Below are positions 10,669-22,597 of a DNA stretch of 64,000 nucleotides, piece by piece. This stretch comes from Mycoplasma anserisalpingitidis (GTDB lineage: Bacteria; Bacillota_I; Bacilli_A; Mycoplasmatales; Metamycoplasmataceae): contig NZ_CP042295.1 in the NCBI RefSeq assembly GCF_007859615.1, positions 62,001 to 126,000 on the forward strand, written 5' to 3'. A program made the position numbers and the translations under genes. The stretch's first letter is position 1. Every line of letters begins with the position of its first letter. The notes under the pieces are model-generated. The model saw only the letters and a list, made by a program, of their open reading frames with translations. It searched no databases and was not told the DNA's origin.

Positions 10669-11745
10669 ATGGAACAAACAATGTATAACTCATTATTAAA
10701 GATTAAAGAAAAACACGATGAAATGGAAAAACAACTTCTTGATCCTGAAGTGGTTTCTGATATCAAAAAATACACCAAAATAACAAAAGAAATAAACTCA
10801 ATTAAAGATATTGTTGATGCATTTAACTCTTATTTACAAGCTGAAAATAATTTGATTCTTTCAAAAGAGATGTTGCAAGAAAAAGATGATGAATTAGTTA
10901 GCTTAGCTAAAATGGAAATTTCTAGTTCTGAAGAGATTATGTCTAAATTAACTGACGAATTAAAAATTTTAATTTTACCTAAAGATGAAAATGATAACCG
11001 TGATGTTATAGTTGAAATCAGAGGTGCTGCCGGAGGAGATGAAGCTAATATCTTTGCTGGTGATTTGTTTAGAATGTATACAAAATGATGCGACCAAAAT
11101 GATCTCAAATGAAAAACTCTTGATTCAACACCAGCTGAGGCAGGAGGATTCACTTTAATAACTTTCTCAGTCTCTGGTGAGAAACCATATTCGAAACTAA
11201 AATTTGAAAGTGGTGTGCACAGAGTTCAAAGAGTTCCGGTTACTGAGACCAAAGGAAGAGTTCACACAAGTACTGCAACAGTTACAGTAATGCCTGAAAT
11301 AGATGATGATGTAGAAATTGAAATTAAGCCTGAAGATATTAGAGTTGATGTATTCCGTTCAAGTGGTAATGGAGGTCAGTCAGTTAATACAACCGATAGT
11401 GCTGTAAGAATTACACACTTTAAAACTGGTATTGTTGTTTCATGTCAAGAAGGTAAATCACAAATTCAAAATAGAGAAATTGCACTTAGAATTCTTAAAT
11501 CCAAGCTTTATGATTTAGAAATTCAAAAGAAATTAGAAGAAGAATCTGGATATAGAAAATTAGCTGGTTCAGGTGCTAGAAGCGAAAAAATAAGAACGTA
11601 CAATTATCCACAAGATAGGGTAACAGATCATAGAATCAGTTTCTCAACTAGTTTATCTCCGGTAATGGATGGAAAAATTAACTCAATTATTGATGCACTA
11701 TTAACCGAAGAACAAAATGAGAAAATCAAGGAAGCGGGTTTATAA
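10669..11745 (+). CDS. prfA: Peptide chain release factor 1
   Basis: 358-residue factor that recognises UAA and UAG and triggers peptide release. GGQ lies at residues 235-237 within [18 protein letters not shown] precedes it in the core. The TGA codons after residue 139 (KWCDQND) are Trp, as expected where RF2 is not needed. Full length for RF1. prmC, which methylates the GGQ glutamine, starts right after the stop and is probably co-transcribed. Confidence 0.96.
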
Positions 11746-11746
11746 A

Positions 11747-12469
11747 ATGCCAACAAGAGAAGACTTACTTCTTGAAAAAAGAAGATATGGACTTGAACAA
11801 GTTATTTCTGATGAAGAACAAAGAAAACTTGATCTAGGAATGCCTGTTCAAAAAATTATGGGTTTTGTTGAATTAGCAGACGTTAAAATTTTTCTAGATT
11901 TTAATGTATTAATTCCTAGATACGAAACTGAAGAATTAGTTTTAAAAGCTATAAAAGAAATTCCACAAAATTCTAAGGTTTTAGAAATTGGTTGTGGTTC
12001 TGGTTTTATTTCAATCGCTCTTAAAAAACACCGTCCTGACTTGAAAATTGTGGCTGTCGATGTTGATAATAATGCTGTTTTACAAACAACAATCAACGCA
12101 CAAACAAATAAAGTTGATATTGACATAAGATTAAGCAATTTATTTTCCGGTGTTTCGGATATGATCTTTCAAGAACCATTTGATGTAATTATTTCGAATC
12201 CTCCATATTTATCTGATTTAGAAGAATTACCTGAATCTGTAGAAAAGTTTGAACCAGCAATTGCATTAAAAGCTCCTAATGATGGTTTTTTCTTCTACAA
12301 AGAGATTCTTTCGAGATCTACTTGAGCTCTTAAAAGACACGGGCAAATTTATTTTGAAATAAATCCACAACATATGCACATTTGAGAAGAATTAAAATAT
12401 GCATATAACTTGGAAATCACAAAAGATATTAACGGAAAAGAAAGATTTGCAAAAATTATTGTTGATTAG
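11747..12469 (+). CDS. prmC: Release factor glutamine methyltransferase
   Basis: 240-residue SAM-dependent enzyme that methylates the Gln of the GGQ motif of RF1. Seen: VLEIGCGSGFISIAL (SAM motif I) near residue 76 and the substrate motif NPPYLSD near 156. The chosen start ATG 11747 gives MPTREDLLLEKRRYG; an in-frame ATG 30 bases upstream overlaps prfA and adds only basic residues, so it is less likely. The ribosome site AAGGA lies inside the prfA end. TGA-Trp occurs twice near the C-terminus. Confidence 0.93.
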
Positions 12470-12505
12470 AAATGCGAAATGTTAAATTCTCGCATTTTAT
12501 TTTTT
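12470..12505 (+). terminator. Terminator of prfA-prmC
   Basis: Eight-base-pair stem AAATGCGA/TCGCATTT followed by T-rich sequence, beginning one base after the prmC stop. Confidence 0.85.
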
Positions 12506-12607
12506 AGTTTTACATACATAATTCACAACAAAATAAATAACATCCTTATTAAAGTTATTGTTATCTGACTTTTTTGTAATTAAAAATAAAATATTTTATT
12601 ATTGAAC

Positions 12608-12613
12608 TATAAT
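12608..12613 (+). promoter_or_regulatory. -10 box for the NERD protein-tex operon
   Basis: TATAAT seven bases before ATG 12620. It argues against the upstream in-frame TTG at 12602, which would overlap the promoter. Confidence 0.6.
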
Positions 12614-12619
12614 ATAAAC

Positions 12620-13342
12620 ATGATTCGAAATTTAATAATAAATAATGAAGAAATCGGTTCAGATTTTAATATATATACAAAAAATTTAGGTTATACAATA
12701 GCAGGTGGAATTATTGTAGGATTGCTTTTAATTGGATTAATTGCATTTTTAACATACTTATTTATATTTAAATATAGAAAAGAAAAACAAGGTTTTATCT
12801 TTGAACATAATGTAACAAGTAAATTAAAAGATGCAGCAAGAAGAAATAATATGTACTTCATTGAAGGTGGTGTATTTTCATATGATGGAAATATGTTTGA
12901 AATTGACGGAATATTATTTAATGAAAATATTGCAATTGTAGTTGAAACAAAAGCTTATAAGGATAATATTTCTGGTCTTGCAGAATCAAGTGAGTTACAA
13001 ATAACTGATCGTAAAGGTAAAAAATTCGCAATCAGCAATCCAATTTTACAAAACACAAAGCATATTAAACACTTATATAAATTAGCAAATTTAAAATTTA
13101 GTGCTTATTCACTTATTGTTCTTCAAGATGGCGCAACATTTAATATTTCAAATATTCCTTCACATACTATTATCATTAATGAAAACGCCATTGATGAGAC
13201 TGTTAGAGATGTTGTTATTGAAACAAACAACAGTTTGAATAAATTTGATGCTAAATATTTATTAAAAGTACTAAAAGACATGAAAATTAAAAGAGTATAT
13301 GAAAAAAATAAATTTAATAGTTTAATAAAAGGTAAAAAATAA
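12620..13342 (+). CDS. NERD-domain (nuclease-related) membrane protein
   Basis: 240 residues. One strong membrane helix at about residues 24-47 is followed by a cytosolic domain with the NERD pattern: QGFIFEHNV, then GNMFEIDGILFNENIAIV and VVETKAY, i.e. the spaced acidic residues and E-x-K of a PD-(D/E)XK nuclease-like core. The stop codon overlaps the tex start (TAATG), so the two proteins are translationally coupled. Nucleic-acid binding or cleavage at the membrane is inferred from the domain only. Confidence 0.7.
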   Translation: MIRNLIINNEEIGSDFNIYTKNLGYTIAGGIIVGLLLIGLIAFLTYLFIFKYRKEKQGFIFEHNVTSKLKDAARRNNMYFIEGGVFSYDGNMFEIDGILFNENIAIVVETKAYKDNISGLAESSELQITDRKGKKFAISNPILQNTKHIKHLYKLANLKFSAYSLIVLQDGATFNISNIPSHTIIINENAIDETVRDVVIETNNSLNKFDAKYLLKVLKDMKIKRVYEKNKFNSLIKGKK

Positions 13343-15438
13343 TGAATACACTAGAAATAGTAGCTAAAGAATTAAAATTAAAAGTAGAGCAAATTAATGC
13401 AGTATTAGGATTGATTGAAGAAGGTGCTACGGTTGCTTTCATTGCTCGTTATCGTAAAAATATTACTGGTGGACTTGATGAAGAACAAATTCATCAAGTT
13501 TATTTAATCTTTAAATATCAAGAAGAACTTAAAGAGCGTAAAGAAAGCATTCTTAAAATATTAAGTGAGCGTAATCTTTTAAGCAAAGAAATCGAAGAAA
13601 AAATTAATAATACAACTAAAAAAGCTGATTTAGAAGCAATCTATGAACCATTTAAAGTTGGTAAAAAAACTAAAGCTTCTGAAGCTATAGCACTTGGACT
13701 TGAACCTCTTGCACATGAAATTTTCAACAATACTGATATTAACTATAATCCATATAAGCATGCATTAAAATTTGTAAATGATAAAGTCGAAAGTGTTGAA
13801 TTTGCAATCGAACAAGCTTTATTTATCATTTCACAATGAATAAGTCAAGATCCAAAAGTTCATGATTTTGTTAAAGAACAATTCGTCAACTACAGTCTAA
13901 TTCAAACAAGCAAAAAGAAAAATAGTGTTGACGAACTAAAAACCTATGAAAACTATTATGATTTTTCTCAAAATGTTAAAACAATACAAAATTATAAAAT
14001 TTTAGCTATAAACAGAGCAATAAAAAACAAAATTATTGATTTAAAATTCAAAATTAAGTTCGAATTTTTACATTACAACATTTCGAATATGTTTTTTAAA
14101 AATAAAAGAACTTTTACTCTCATCAGAAATGCAGCTGATGATTCGTTAAAACGTTTAATTATTCCTTCTATTGAGAGAGAAGTGTTTAATGATTTATTTG
14201 ATAGAGCTGAAAAAAGTTCGATTGAAATTTTTGCTAATAATCTTGAATCAATGCTTATGATGCCCGCAGTGAAAAACAAAAGAGTTTTAGCAGTCGATCC
14301 AGCCTATGTAAATGGATGCAAATTGGCTATGTTGAATGAAAATGGTGATTTGCTTGAAACAGCAGTAATTTATCCAAATAAACCTCTTTCAAAGATTAAA
14401 GATGCAAGTCAGATAAGTGCTAAAGTTATTGTTAATTTTAAACCTGATGTGATTGTTGTTGGTAATGGTACAGCTTCTAACGAAACTTGTCAATTTATGC
14501 GGGAACTAGTGAAATATTTAAAATTAAACATTCCTGTTGAAATGGTTTCTGAGGTTGGAGCCAGCGTTTATTCAGCAAGTGAAATTGCTATTCAAGAATT
14601 CCCTGACTTAAAAGTTGAAATGCGTTCTGCAATTAATATCGGTAGAAAATTTCAAGACCCATTGAATGAAATTGTAAAAATTGACCCAAAATCAATTGGT
14701 ATTGGACAATATCAACATGATTTAAATCAAAATGAATTAGCACAAGCACTTGATTTTAAGGTTGAAAAAGTTGTAAATAGCGTTGGTGTAAATCTTAATA
14801 GTGCTACTGAAGTTATACTAACAAAAATTTCTGGAATAAGTAAAACTGTCGCAAAAAATATTGTGAATTATCGTAAAGAAAACGGTGAATTTAAAAACAG
14901 AAATGAACTTAAAAAAGTTAAAGCGCTTGGGGCAAAAACTTTTGAACAAGCAATTGGGTTCTTAAGAATCTTTAACTCTGAAGAATTTCTTGACCAAACC
15001 AACATTCACCCCGAAAGCTATAGTTTAGCGAAAAAAATAATGAAAACCTATAAGTATGATCAAGACAAACACAATTTTGCTCAAAAAATTGATGTTGAAT
15101 TATTAACAAATGAGTTTAATAGCGATCATTACACAATAAACTTAATTATTGATTCATTATTAAATCCAGGTAAGGATATTAGAGATAACAAAAAAGGTTT
15201 TGTAAATAATGATAATATTACAGAATTTGAAGAAATCAAAGTTGGAGATTCGTTTGTCGGAAGAGTTCAAAATATTACAGACTTTGGTATCTTTGTATTC
15301 ATTGGTATTAAAGATTCAGTATTTATTCACAGTTCAAAAATTGAAAACATTAATTCAATCAAAATCGGAGATGACCTTAATTTAGAAATCATAAATGTCG
15401 ATAATGAAAAAAGACGTTTATCAGCTAAATTGATATAG
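13342..15438 (+). CDS. tex: Tex-like S1 RNA-binding transcription accessory protein
   Basis: 698-residue Tex family protein. Order: N-terminal helical Tex region with GATVAFIARYRK near residue 30, YqgF/RNase H-like domain from about residue 314 (VLAVDPAYVNGCKLA), a double helix-hairpin-helix region at about 483-545 (NLNSATEVIL, ISKTVAKNIVNYR) and a C-terminal S1 domain from about 634 (VGRVQNITDFGIFV). Slightly shorter than the common 720-780 residues. Tex proteins bind nucleic acids and affect transcription; the exact role is unsettled. Confidence 0.92.
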
Positions 15439-15454
15439 TGGTTTTTAAAAAGCA

Positions 15455-15483
15455 GCAGAGCAAATTTTGTCTCTGCATTTTTT
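15455..15483 (+). terminator. Terminator of the NERD-tex operon
   Basis: Stem GCAGAG/CTCTGC with a ten-base loop followed by TTTTTT. Confidence 0.8.
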
Positions 15484-15596
15484 AATTAAAGATTTGCTTA
15501 AAAAATAAAATGTGAAAATTTCCACAAATTAGTTAAATTTTGATTATTTAAACTAGAATAAAATAAAATTTAAATATAACAAAAATTAGGAGATAT

Positions 15597-16946
15597 ATGA
15601 AAAAGACAAAATTTATTATAATGGGTGCATCTATTTCGACGTTTGTACCTCTTACGGCTCTTTCAGCCGCATGTAGCAAAGATTCTCAAAAAGAATACAT
15701 CAAAGAAACTGATAGAATCACACCTATAGTTAAAAGAGAAATGACCAATCTTGAACTTAGAAAAGATTCTATTACAATTACATATTTAATTGATGTTGGT
15801 CAACTAAAAGATAAGGCTTTATTTCAATCAGGATGAGAAGGCCTATTGACATTGAAAGACCAACTTGATGCTGATCCAAAATTTAAAGGAAAAGTTAAAT
15901 TCAATCCTGTTGTCCCATCAGCAGTTGCAAACTTTAATGACTTTTATAACAACACATTTTCTAAATCTGATATAGTTGTCATCAATGGTTTTACACATGG
16001 TTCAACTTTAGCTGCTTATTTAGAAAAATATGACCAAAAAAGCAAAAATACACCTTTAGTTATTTGTTCGGAATTCGAAATTTCTGAAAGTCCATATAAA
16101 AAATTAATAAATGCAAATAGCAAATTTATTGAATCATCTTACATTGTTGGTAATGCAACAGCTGAGTATTTAGCATTAAAATATCCAAATAACCCTGAAA
16201 AAAGAATTGTTGCATCATTCGGTGGAGGAAATTTCCCTGGAGTATTGAATTTTAATGAAGGATTTATTAGAGGAATTTATGATTATAATTTAATTGAAGG
16301 TAATAAAAAAACTGTTCACAATACATTAGCTTCAGGAACATTTGAATCAACAACTGGTTTTGCACCTTCTGAATCAACTTTCCAACCAAAAATTAAAGCT
16401 GTTATGGAAGCTAATGGTGTTAATGAAGGTCAATCGGGACGTCCAACAGTAATTTTACCAGTGGCTGGTCCTGCAACAGGAGTTGTTCTTGAGCTTATTA
16501 ATAACCTTAAAACTGACCAAATAGTTATAGGTGTAGACTCTGATCAAGGTTATGCTTACACTTCAAATGCCACAAAGTTCGCCTCATCAATTACTAAGGA
16601 ATATGGGCAAACATACTATGATTTAGTGTTTGACTACATATTCAAAGATAATAATAAATACCTTGAAAGTGATGAAGTTGCAAAAATTTATAACATTGAA
16701 GGTTCATACACAGATGGCTGAACTAAATTTTCTGCTTCAAGATTAGAAAATGAAGAGGATAGAAAACTTTATGACAAAGCATTAATGAATGCTCAAAAAA
16801 GATTTGAAGTTTTAAGTAAAGAACAAAAAGATTTTATTTCATCATCTAAATATTATGATAAAGATGGAAACCAACAAAATGAAGAAACTCAGTTAACAAG
16901 AGTTGAAAAAATTATTTTAGCTATTAAAGAAAACGCTAATAAATAA
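15597..16946 (+). CDS. BMP-family nucleoside-binding lipoprotein of an ABC importer
   Basis: 449 residues; signal MKKTK... and lipobox ending SAAC (Cys26) place it on the outer face of the membrane. The mature part shows the BMP/PnrA pattern: VVINGFTHGS, KYPNNPEKRIVASFGG, VILPVAGPATG and VIGVDSDQGY. BMP proteins of this type bind purine and other nucleosides. The ATPase and two permeases of a matching ABC system follow on the same strand. AGGAGA precedes the ATG. The last 75 residues are a hydrophilic extension after a TGA-Trp. Confidence 0.87.
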
Positions 16947-16956
16947 TTTAAGTAAT

Positions 16957-16975
16957 AAGGCTTTAAAGCCTTTTT
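16957..16975 (+). terminator. Hairpin between the BMP lipoprotein and its ABC ATPase
   Basis: Perfect palindrome AAGGCTTTAAAGCCTT followed by TTT. It may attenuate transcription so that the binding protein is made in excess over the transporter; that effect is inference. Confidence 0.6.
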
Positions 16976-16997
16976 ACTTTTAATAGGTTTATTTGTA

Positions 16998-18809
16998 ATG
17001 AATAACAAAATTGAAAACGCAATTGAATTTGTAAATATTTCAAAATCATTTGGAAATATAAAGGCAAACAAAAACATTAATTTTAGTGTAAAAAAAGGAA
17101 CTATTCATGCTTTAATCGGAGAAAACGGAGCAGGGAAAAGTACTTTAATGTCTATTTTGTTTGGTCTTTATGAACCTGATGAAGGTTTTATTAAAGTCAA
17201 TGACAAAAAAACATTGATTTTATCACCGAATCAAGCAAATGACCTTGGAATTGGTATGGTTCATCAACATTTTAAATTAGTTAATGTTTATAAAAATATA
17301 GATAACATTATTTTAGGTAATGAAACAACATTTTCTAAATTTAGAATAATAAATAGAAAACCATCAATTAAAAAAATTCAAAATATTCAAGAAAAATTTA
17401 ATCTTCATTTTGACCTTAATAAACAAACTGGTAGCGAACCGGTTTCTGTTCAACAAAAAGTTGAAATAATGAAAATGCTTTATAGGGATTCTGAAATTTT
17501 AATTTTCGACGAACCTACTGCAGTTTTAACTGATGAAGAAATTCAAGGTTTACTCCAAACATTTAAGCTTTTTAAAGAACAAGGTAAAACAATAATTTTC
17601 ATCTCACATAAATTAAAAGAAATTAAACAAGTCGCAGATTATGCAACTATATTGAGACATGGTGAAGTTACTGGTAATTTTAAAGTCTCAGATACTTCGA
17701 TTGAAGAGATGGCTCAACTTATGGTTGGTGGACAAGTTGAAACTATTCTAAATAACCACTCAATTAATTCCAATAAAGAAGTTATCTTAAAAATAGAAAA
17801 TGTATCTACTAAAGGAGATAAACCTCTTAAGAATTTTAGTTTAGATATTCATTCTGGTGAAATAGTTGCTATAGCTGGTGTTGAAGGTAATGGGCAAACT
17901 GATTTGGAGTATGTTGTTTCTGGTCTAAAGAAACCTACTTCAGGTTCATTAAAATTAAAGAAAACTAATTTAATTAAACAAAATTATCTTAGTATGCTTA
18001 AAAAAGATAAAAAAATGAATATTGCTTATTTAAGCATTTTGGTTGCAATAACGCTTATTTTAATAATTTTAATGGGAATTTCTAAATCAATTTCTCAAGT
18101 CATATCATTAAACTTAATACTAACTTTGTGTATTTTATTATTGCTTGTAATAGTGCCTATTTTAATTGTTTATTTAATTAATCTATTTAAAAACATCAAG
18201 CTCATCAGTGATTTTAATAAAGATCAAGATGAATTCATTGAACTAAATAAATTAAGCACATACAAAATCTCTCAGTTAGGATTTTCATATATTGCAAGTG
18301 ATAGACATAAACATTCAATGATTCTTGATTATAGTGTTTTTGACAACATGCAATCAAGAAGATTATGAGATCCTAAATATGTTAAGTTTGGTATTTTCAG
18401 GAGAAAAAATATTAAAAAAGATCTTGAAATAATTATTGATAAATTTGATGTTAGAGGTGCAAGAAGAGGAAATTCACTTTCCAGATCTCTTTCGGGTGGA
18501 AACCAACAGAAATTTATTGTAGGTAAAGAAATGGAAAATCCACATGATTTCATAATTATTTTACAACCTACACGTGGCCTTGATGTTGGTGCAATAAAAA
18601 ACATTCATGAGAAAATTTTAGAAGAAAAGAGCAAAGGTAAAGGGGTTTTACTCATTTCATATGAACTTGATGAGGTAATCGCATTAGCTGATACGATTGC
18701 TGTTATAAATGAAGGACAATTGAGTGTAGTCAGAGAATCTAAGAATTTAAGTAGATCTGAAATTGGGGTTTATATGTCTCACAAGAAAGTTGGAGGTGAA
18801 AATGAATAA
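16998..18809 (+). CDS. Nucleoside ABC transporter ATP-binding protein with two ATPase domains and an inserted membrane hairpin
   Basis: 603 residues. First NBD: Walker A GENGAGKST at 41-49, LIFDEPTAVLT Walker B; its signature region is degenerate (EPVSVQQKVE). Second NBD: GVEGNGQTDL near 294, LSGGNQQK at 498-505, QPTRGLDVGA. This tandem layout is that of BMP/sugar-type importers, which are about 500-520 residues. Here some 80-90 extra residues (about 330-410) sit between the second P-loop region and the ASDRHKHSMILDYS segment; they contain two long hydrophobic stretches able to span the membrane. TGA-Trp follows at 18366. The stop overlaps the next start by 8 bases. Confidence 0.87.
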
Positions 18810-20424
18810 TCCTAAAGAAAATAAGTTCATTAGTAGTTTTAATGAACAATTTAGAGATAAAAAATATAAACTTCAAAAAGTTTTGACTTTTGAAAATGGT
18901 TCATCAACAATCAAAAAAGTTTTTAGTTCCATTTGAGCAATATTAGTAGGAATTATTTTGTCTGGTATTGGATATGGATTTTATATTTTCATCAGTAGCG
19001 GGACATTTGGTAATCCATTCGAATTTATCGCTAGCTTATTAACATCAGCTTTTGATGAATATAATATAACCAACTTTTGATTATATTTTGCAATTTTTGG
19101 GTTTTTAGGCCTAGCTATTGCTGTGGCATTCAAAACAGGATATTTTAATGTTGGGGTATCGGGACAAATGACTTTACCTGCGTTATTATTCTTTTCATTT
19201 ATGATCTTAAACAGAAATTTTGAGCCTTCTACATTAACACTTTTCTTCGGAATGTTCTTGTTTATAGTAGTTGGATTCGTTTGTGGAATGATATCTGGTT
19301 TATTAAAAGCATATTTTAATGTGCATGAAGTTATATCAACAATTTTCTTAAACTGAATTATTGTTAGTGTTGGAAAATGATTATTAGCAAAGGAAAATGA
19401 AATTTTAATACCTATTTCAGACGAAAATATTGGTATATTTCTCTCAACATTACCATATATAACATCAAGATTATCAATTAGTTTTGATCAAATTGAAACA
19501 TTTAAAATAATTGGTGTTATTTTGTTGGTGGTTTTATCTGCAGTGTTTTGATTTATTTATAAAAATACATCTATCGGTTACAAACTTAAAATGATTGGTT
19601 TGAATAAACACAATGCTGATTATGTTGGTGTAAATCAAAAAGCATTAACTATAAGTGTGCTATCAATCTCGGGTGCACTTGGTGGAATAGCAGGATTTTT
19701 CTTATTTGTCATTAAAGATTGTGCTATTACAGGTTTAGAATCTGGACCTATAGCAATGGGGTTTGAATCAATTGCTGTTGCCTTAATTGCATTAAACAAT
19801 CCTATTGGTGTATTATTTTCAAGCGTATTTTACAGCATTATTTATACATCTAAAGTTCCTCTTTTCTCTGAATTAGGAGTTGTTAATGAGTTTTATCCAA
19901 TAGTTACTGGATTGATGATATTTATCATTGCTATTGCTGTAATATTTAGTAAACTAACACCAATTAAATCACTTATTAAATGAATAATTTTAGTTAGAAA
20001 TAAAGAATATTGAAAAGTTAGAAAAGAATATTACTCTGATAAAAAAACAATGTATAGCAAGCATAAAACAAGAGTAAAAGATGTCAAGAAAATGAGTATT
20101 CAACGTAAAAAAGAATTTAAAAATGAAACTAAAAATTATTTAAGTCTTAGTGAAAAACTTAAAAGAGACTTAAACAAAAAGGACATAGATATTAATTCAG
20201 TATATCAAGAATTAGCAAAACTAAAATTTGAATACAACGAAAAAGTTAGGCTAGCTGGACTGGATGTATATAGCGACTATATCTCTTACTATAAGAATAC
20301 AAAAAGAGAGAACAAAAATAAGTTTAAAAAGTATAAAGAAGATTTATTTAAAGAAACATTCAAGAAATTTGTTAATAATAAAATATTTAGAAATTCGAAC
20401 TTAGTGATTGAGGAGGAAAAATAA
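18802..20424 (+). CDS. Nucleoside ABC transporter permease 1 with long basic C-terminal extension
   Basis: 540 residues. An N-terminal cytosolic stretch of about 45 residues is followed by about eight to ten membrane helices with the conserved permease features FNVGVSGQM, FNVHEVISTIFLNW and GFESIAVALIALNNPIG. From about residue 395 the protein becomes a 145-residue Lys/Glu-rich, probably helical or coiled-coil tail, which ordinary members of the BPD_transp_2 family lack. GGAGGTG lies before the ATG, which is inside the ATPase gene. The stop overlaps the next ATG (TAATG). Confidence 0.85.
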
Positions 20425-21374
20425 TGTCAGTAACAGTTGTTATTTTCGCAACCTTAATCTTTTGTGTTTTACTTCTTGGTTCTATTTCTGGAATTTTTTC
20501 TGAAAGAGTAGGAATAGTAAATATCGCAATTAATGGTTTTGTTGTCTTCGGAGCTTTTATAACTTGCTTTATTAGTTTTATTCTTACAGATTTGATTTTT
20601 GATCAAAGTCAAATAAGCATGTGATTCCAAATACCTATTACTTTTTTAGCCGCTTTAGCTACAGGGATTTTTGCATTAATTTTTGGTTTTATGACAATTA
20701 AATTAAAAGGTAATCAAACCGTTGCTGGTTTTGCAATTTCACTTTTAATTACCGGAATTTCAGCATTTGGTGTTTATATTTTACGTACAAAACAAGGTGC
20801 GGGGATACTACAAAACTACGGAACTACCGAATTGACATTAAATCCATCACCTAATTCCTGAAAAAATTTAGTTTCTTTAAAAATATTTATTACAATTATT
20901 ATTGTAGTGATAAGCATCTTTGTGATGCAAAAAACAAGGTGAGGTCTTAGATTTAAATCGATTGGTGAAAACCCTCAAGCTGCCGATGTTGCGGGAATTA
21001 ATGTTTCGAGAATGAAATGACAAGGTGTATTTATTTCAGGTTTAATCGCAGGTGTTGCTGGGTCAATCTTTGTACAGATGCAGTGAACATTGTTTGTTAA
21101 ATCTATAGATGTTCAAGGTTTAGGATTCATGGCACTTTCAATCATGATCACTTCACAATGAAAAATTCACTATTCAGTATTTGTTTCAATGATTTTCGCA
21201 TTTCTATATTCATGATCATTTTATGGAGTTATAGAAATTGCTGAAATTAAGAGATATGGAGCATTATTCCAAGCTGTGCCATATGTTGTAACTATTATTG
21301 CTTTAATTGCATTTAGTAAAAGAACTGTTTCGCCTGAAGCTCTTGGTGTTCCATATGATAAATCGAAAAGATAA
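20424..21374 (+). CDS. Nucleoside ABC transporter permease 2
   Basis: 316-residue integral membrane protein of the same permease family: SGIFSERVGIVNIAINGFVVFGA near the N-terminus, GNQTVAGFAISLL, then GENPQAADVAGINV and a C-terminal set of helices. Many Trp are TGA-coded, including MQWT and ITSQW. It completes the heterodimeric channel with permease 1 and overlaps it by one base. The phosphatase lipoprotein gene follows 22 bases later. Confidence 0.88.
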
Positions 21375-21396
21375 ATAAAATTTATAGGAGATATTA

Positions 21397-22548
21397 ATGA
21401 AAAAAAGAAAATTATTAGCTTTAGGTTTTGCTTCAACTATTATAACTTTACCTTTATTAAGTGCAACCATTTCATGCACAAATGATGAAGAAGTTAAAGA
21501 ATTAAAAGCCAAAATTGAACAAATGGAAAAAGCTCATGCAAAAGAGTTAGCAGATCAAAAAGCACTTGCTAAAGATGCGTTAAATTCTAAATTAAATGCT
21601 TCATCAAATTTATGAAACACATTAGCACCTGAAAAAAGTGCTATGGGTCTTACAGTTTATAATTTAGCAAAACATGCTTTTGATGTTATGAGTAAACAAG
21701 AAGGCATTGTAACAGATAAAGTTGTAGTAAATAAAGAAGGACAAAGCACAACTATTGAAGTGCAAGCAACAAATGAAAATGAATACATTCCTGTTGTTTT
21801 TATGGACTTAGATGAAACTGTTTTAAATAATATGGCGTACCAAAATTACTTATTAATAAACAATGAAACTTATAACTGGACAGAATGGAATAATTTTGTA
21901 AATTCAGCTGTTTCAACAGAAGTTAAAGGGGCAATTGAATTTATTAAATATGTATATGACCATGGTGGTGTTGTTATGTTTAACTCTAACAGACAACAAA
22001 AGAGCCATATTGAACCTTCTAAAACAAACTTAAATAAACTTGGTTTAGATAATGCATACATGCCTGAATGAATTTGATGAATGAAAGGAACAAATGCTTC
22101 AGGTTCAGTAGCTAAACCATGAATAACTTCTAATGGAAAAAGCTCTAAAGAAGAAAGAATGAACTTTGTTAGCTCAAATAAATTAGAGATTGAAGAAGGA
22201 AAAAGTGTAAGTTTTAGAGTTGTTATGAAAGTTGGCGATGATATAAATGACTTTAATGATAACTTCACTAAGGATGCCAGTGTAGTAAATGATTATAAAA
22301 TAGTTAACGATTTAATTAGTAATTTTGAAGTAGGTAAACTTTACGGAAACTTAGATATTAATAATAAAGAGCAGTTTTATGATGTTCAAACAAAACAATG
22401 AGTTGCTAGAGATTGATCAGCCTCATACATCTTAATTCCTGGAAATGCTAGTTATGGTAGTTTTATTGAAAGAATTACTCAAAATAGAAATCCTAAAGCA
22501 GATTTATATGAGGGAATTTTAAGTAAATTTGCTGAATTTAATCATTAA
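21397..22548 (+). CDS. Surface acid phosphatase/5'-nucleotidase lipoprotein, e(P4) family
   Basis: 383 residues with a lipobox ending TISC (Cys27), a coiled-coil-like charged stretch after it, then a HAD-type phosphatase domain: FMDLDETVL with D137 and D139, MFNSNRQ as the second motif, and GDDINDF as the acidic motif. This matches the class C acid phosphatase or lipoprotein e(P4) family, which removes phosphate from nucleoside monophosphates. It is next to, and probably in one operon with, the nucleoside importer. Two Trp here are TGG (NWTEW), others TGA. Confidence 0.88.
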
Positions 22549-22597
22549 TTCTATTAGCTTTATTTCACAAAAATAAAAAAGTGGTAATATATTAATT

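Noticed and set aside
11717..11746. Upstream ATG of prmC inside prfA
   Set aside because: Adds only a short basic stretch not typical of the family; ATG 11747 gives the normal N-terminus.
12602..12619. TTG start upstream of the NERD protein
   Set aside because: It overlaps the TATAAT promoter box; ATG 12620 fits better.
16957..16975. Hairpin after the BMP gene as the operon end
   Set aside because: The T run is short and the ATPase start follows closely in the same direction with matching function; more likely partial attenuation within one operon.
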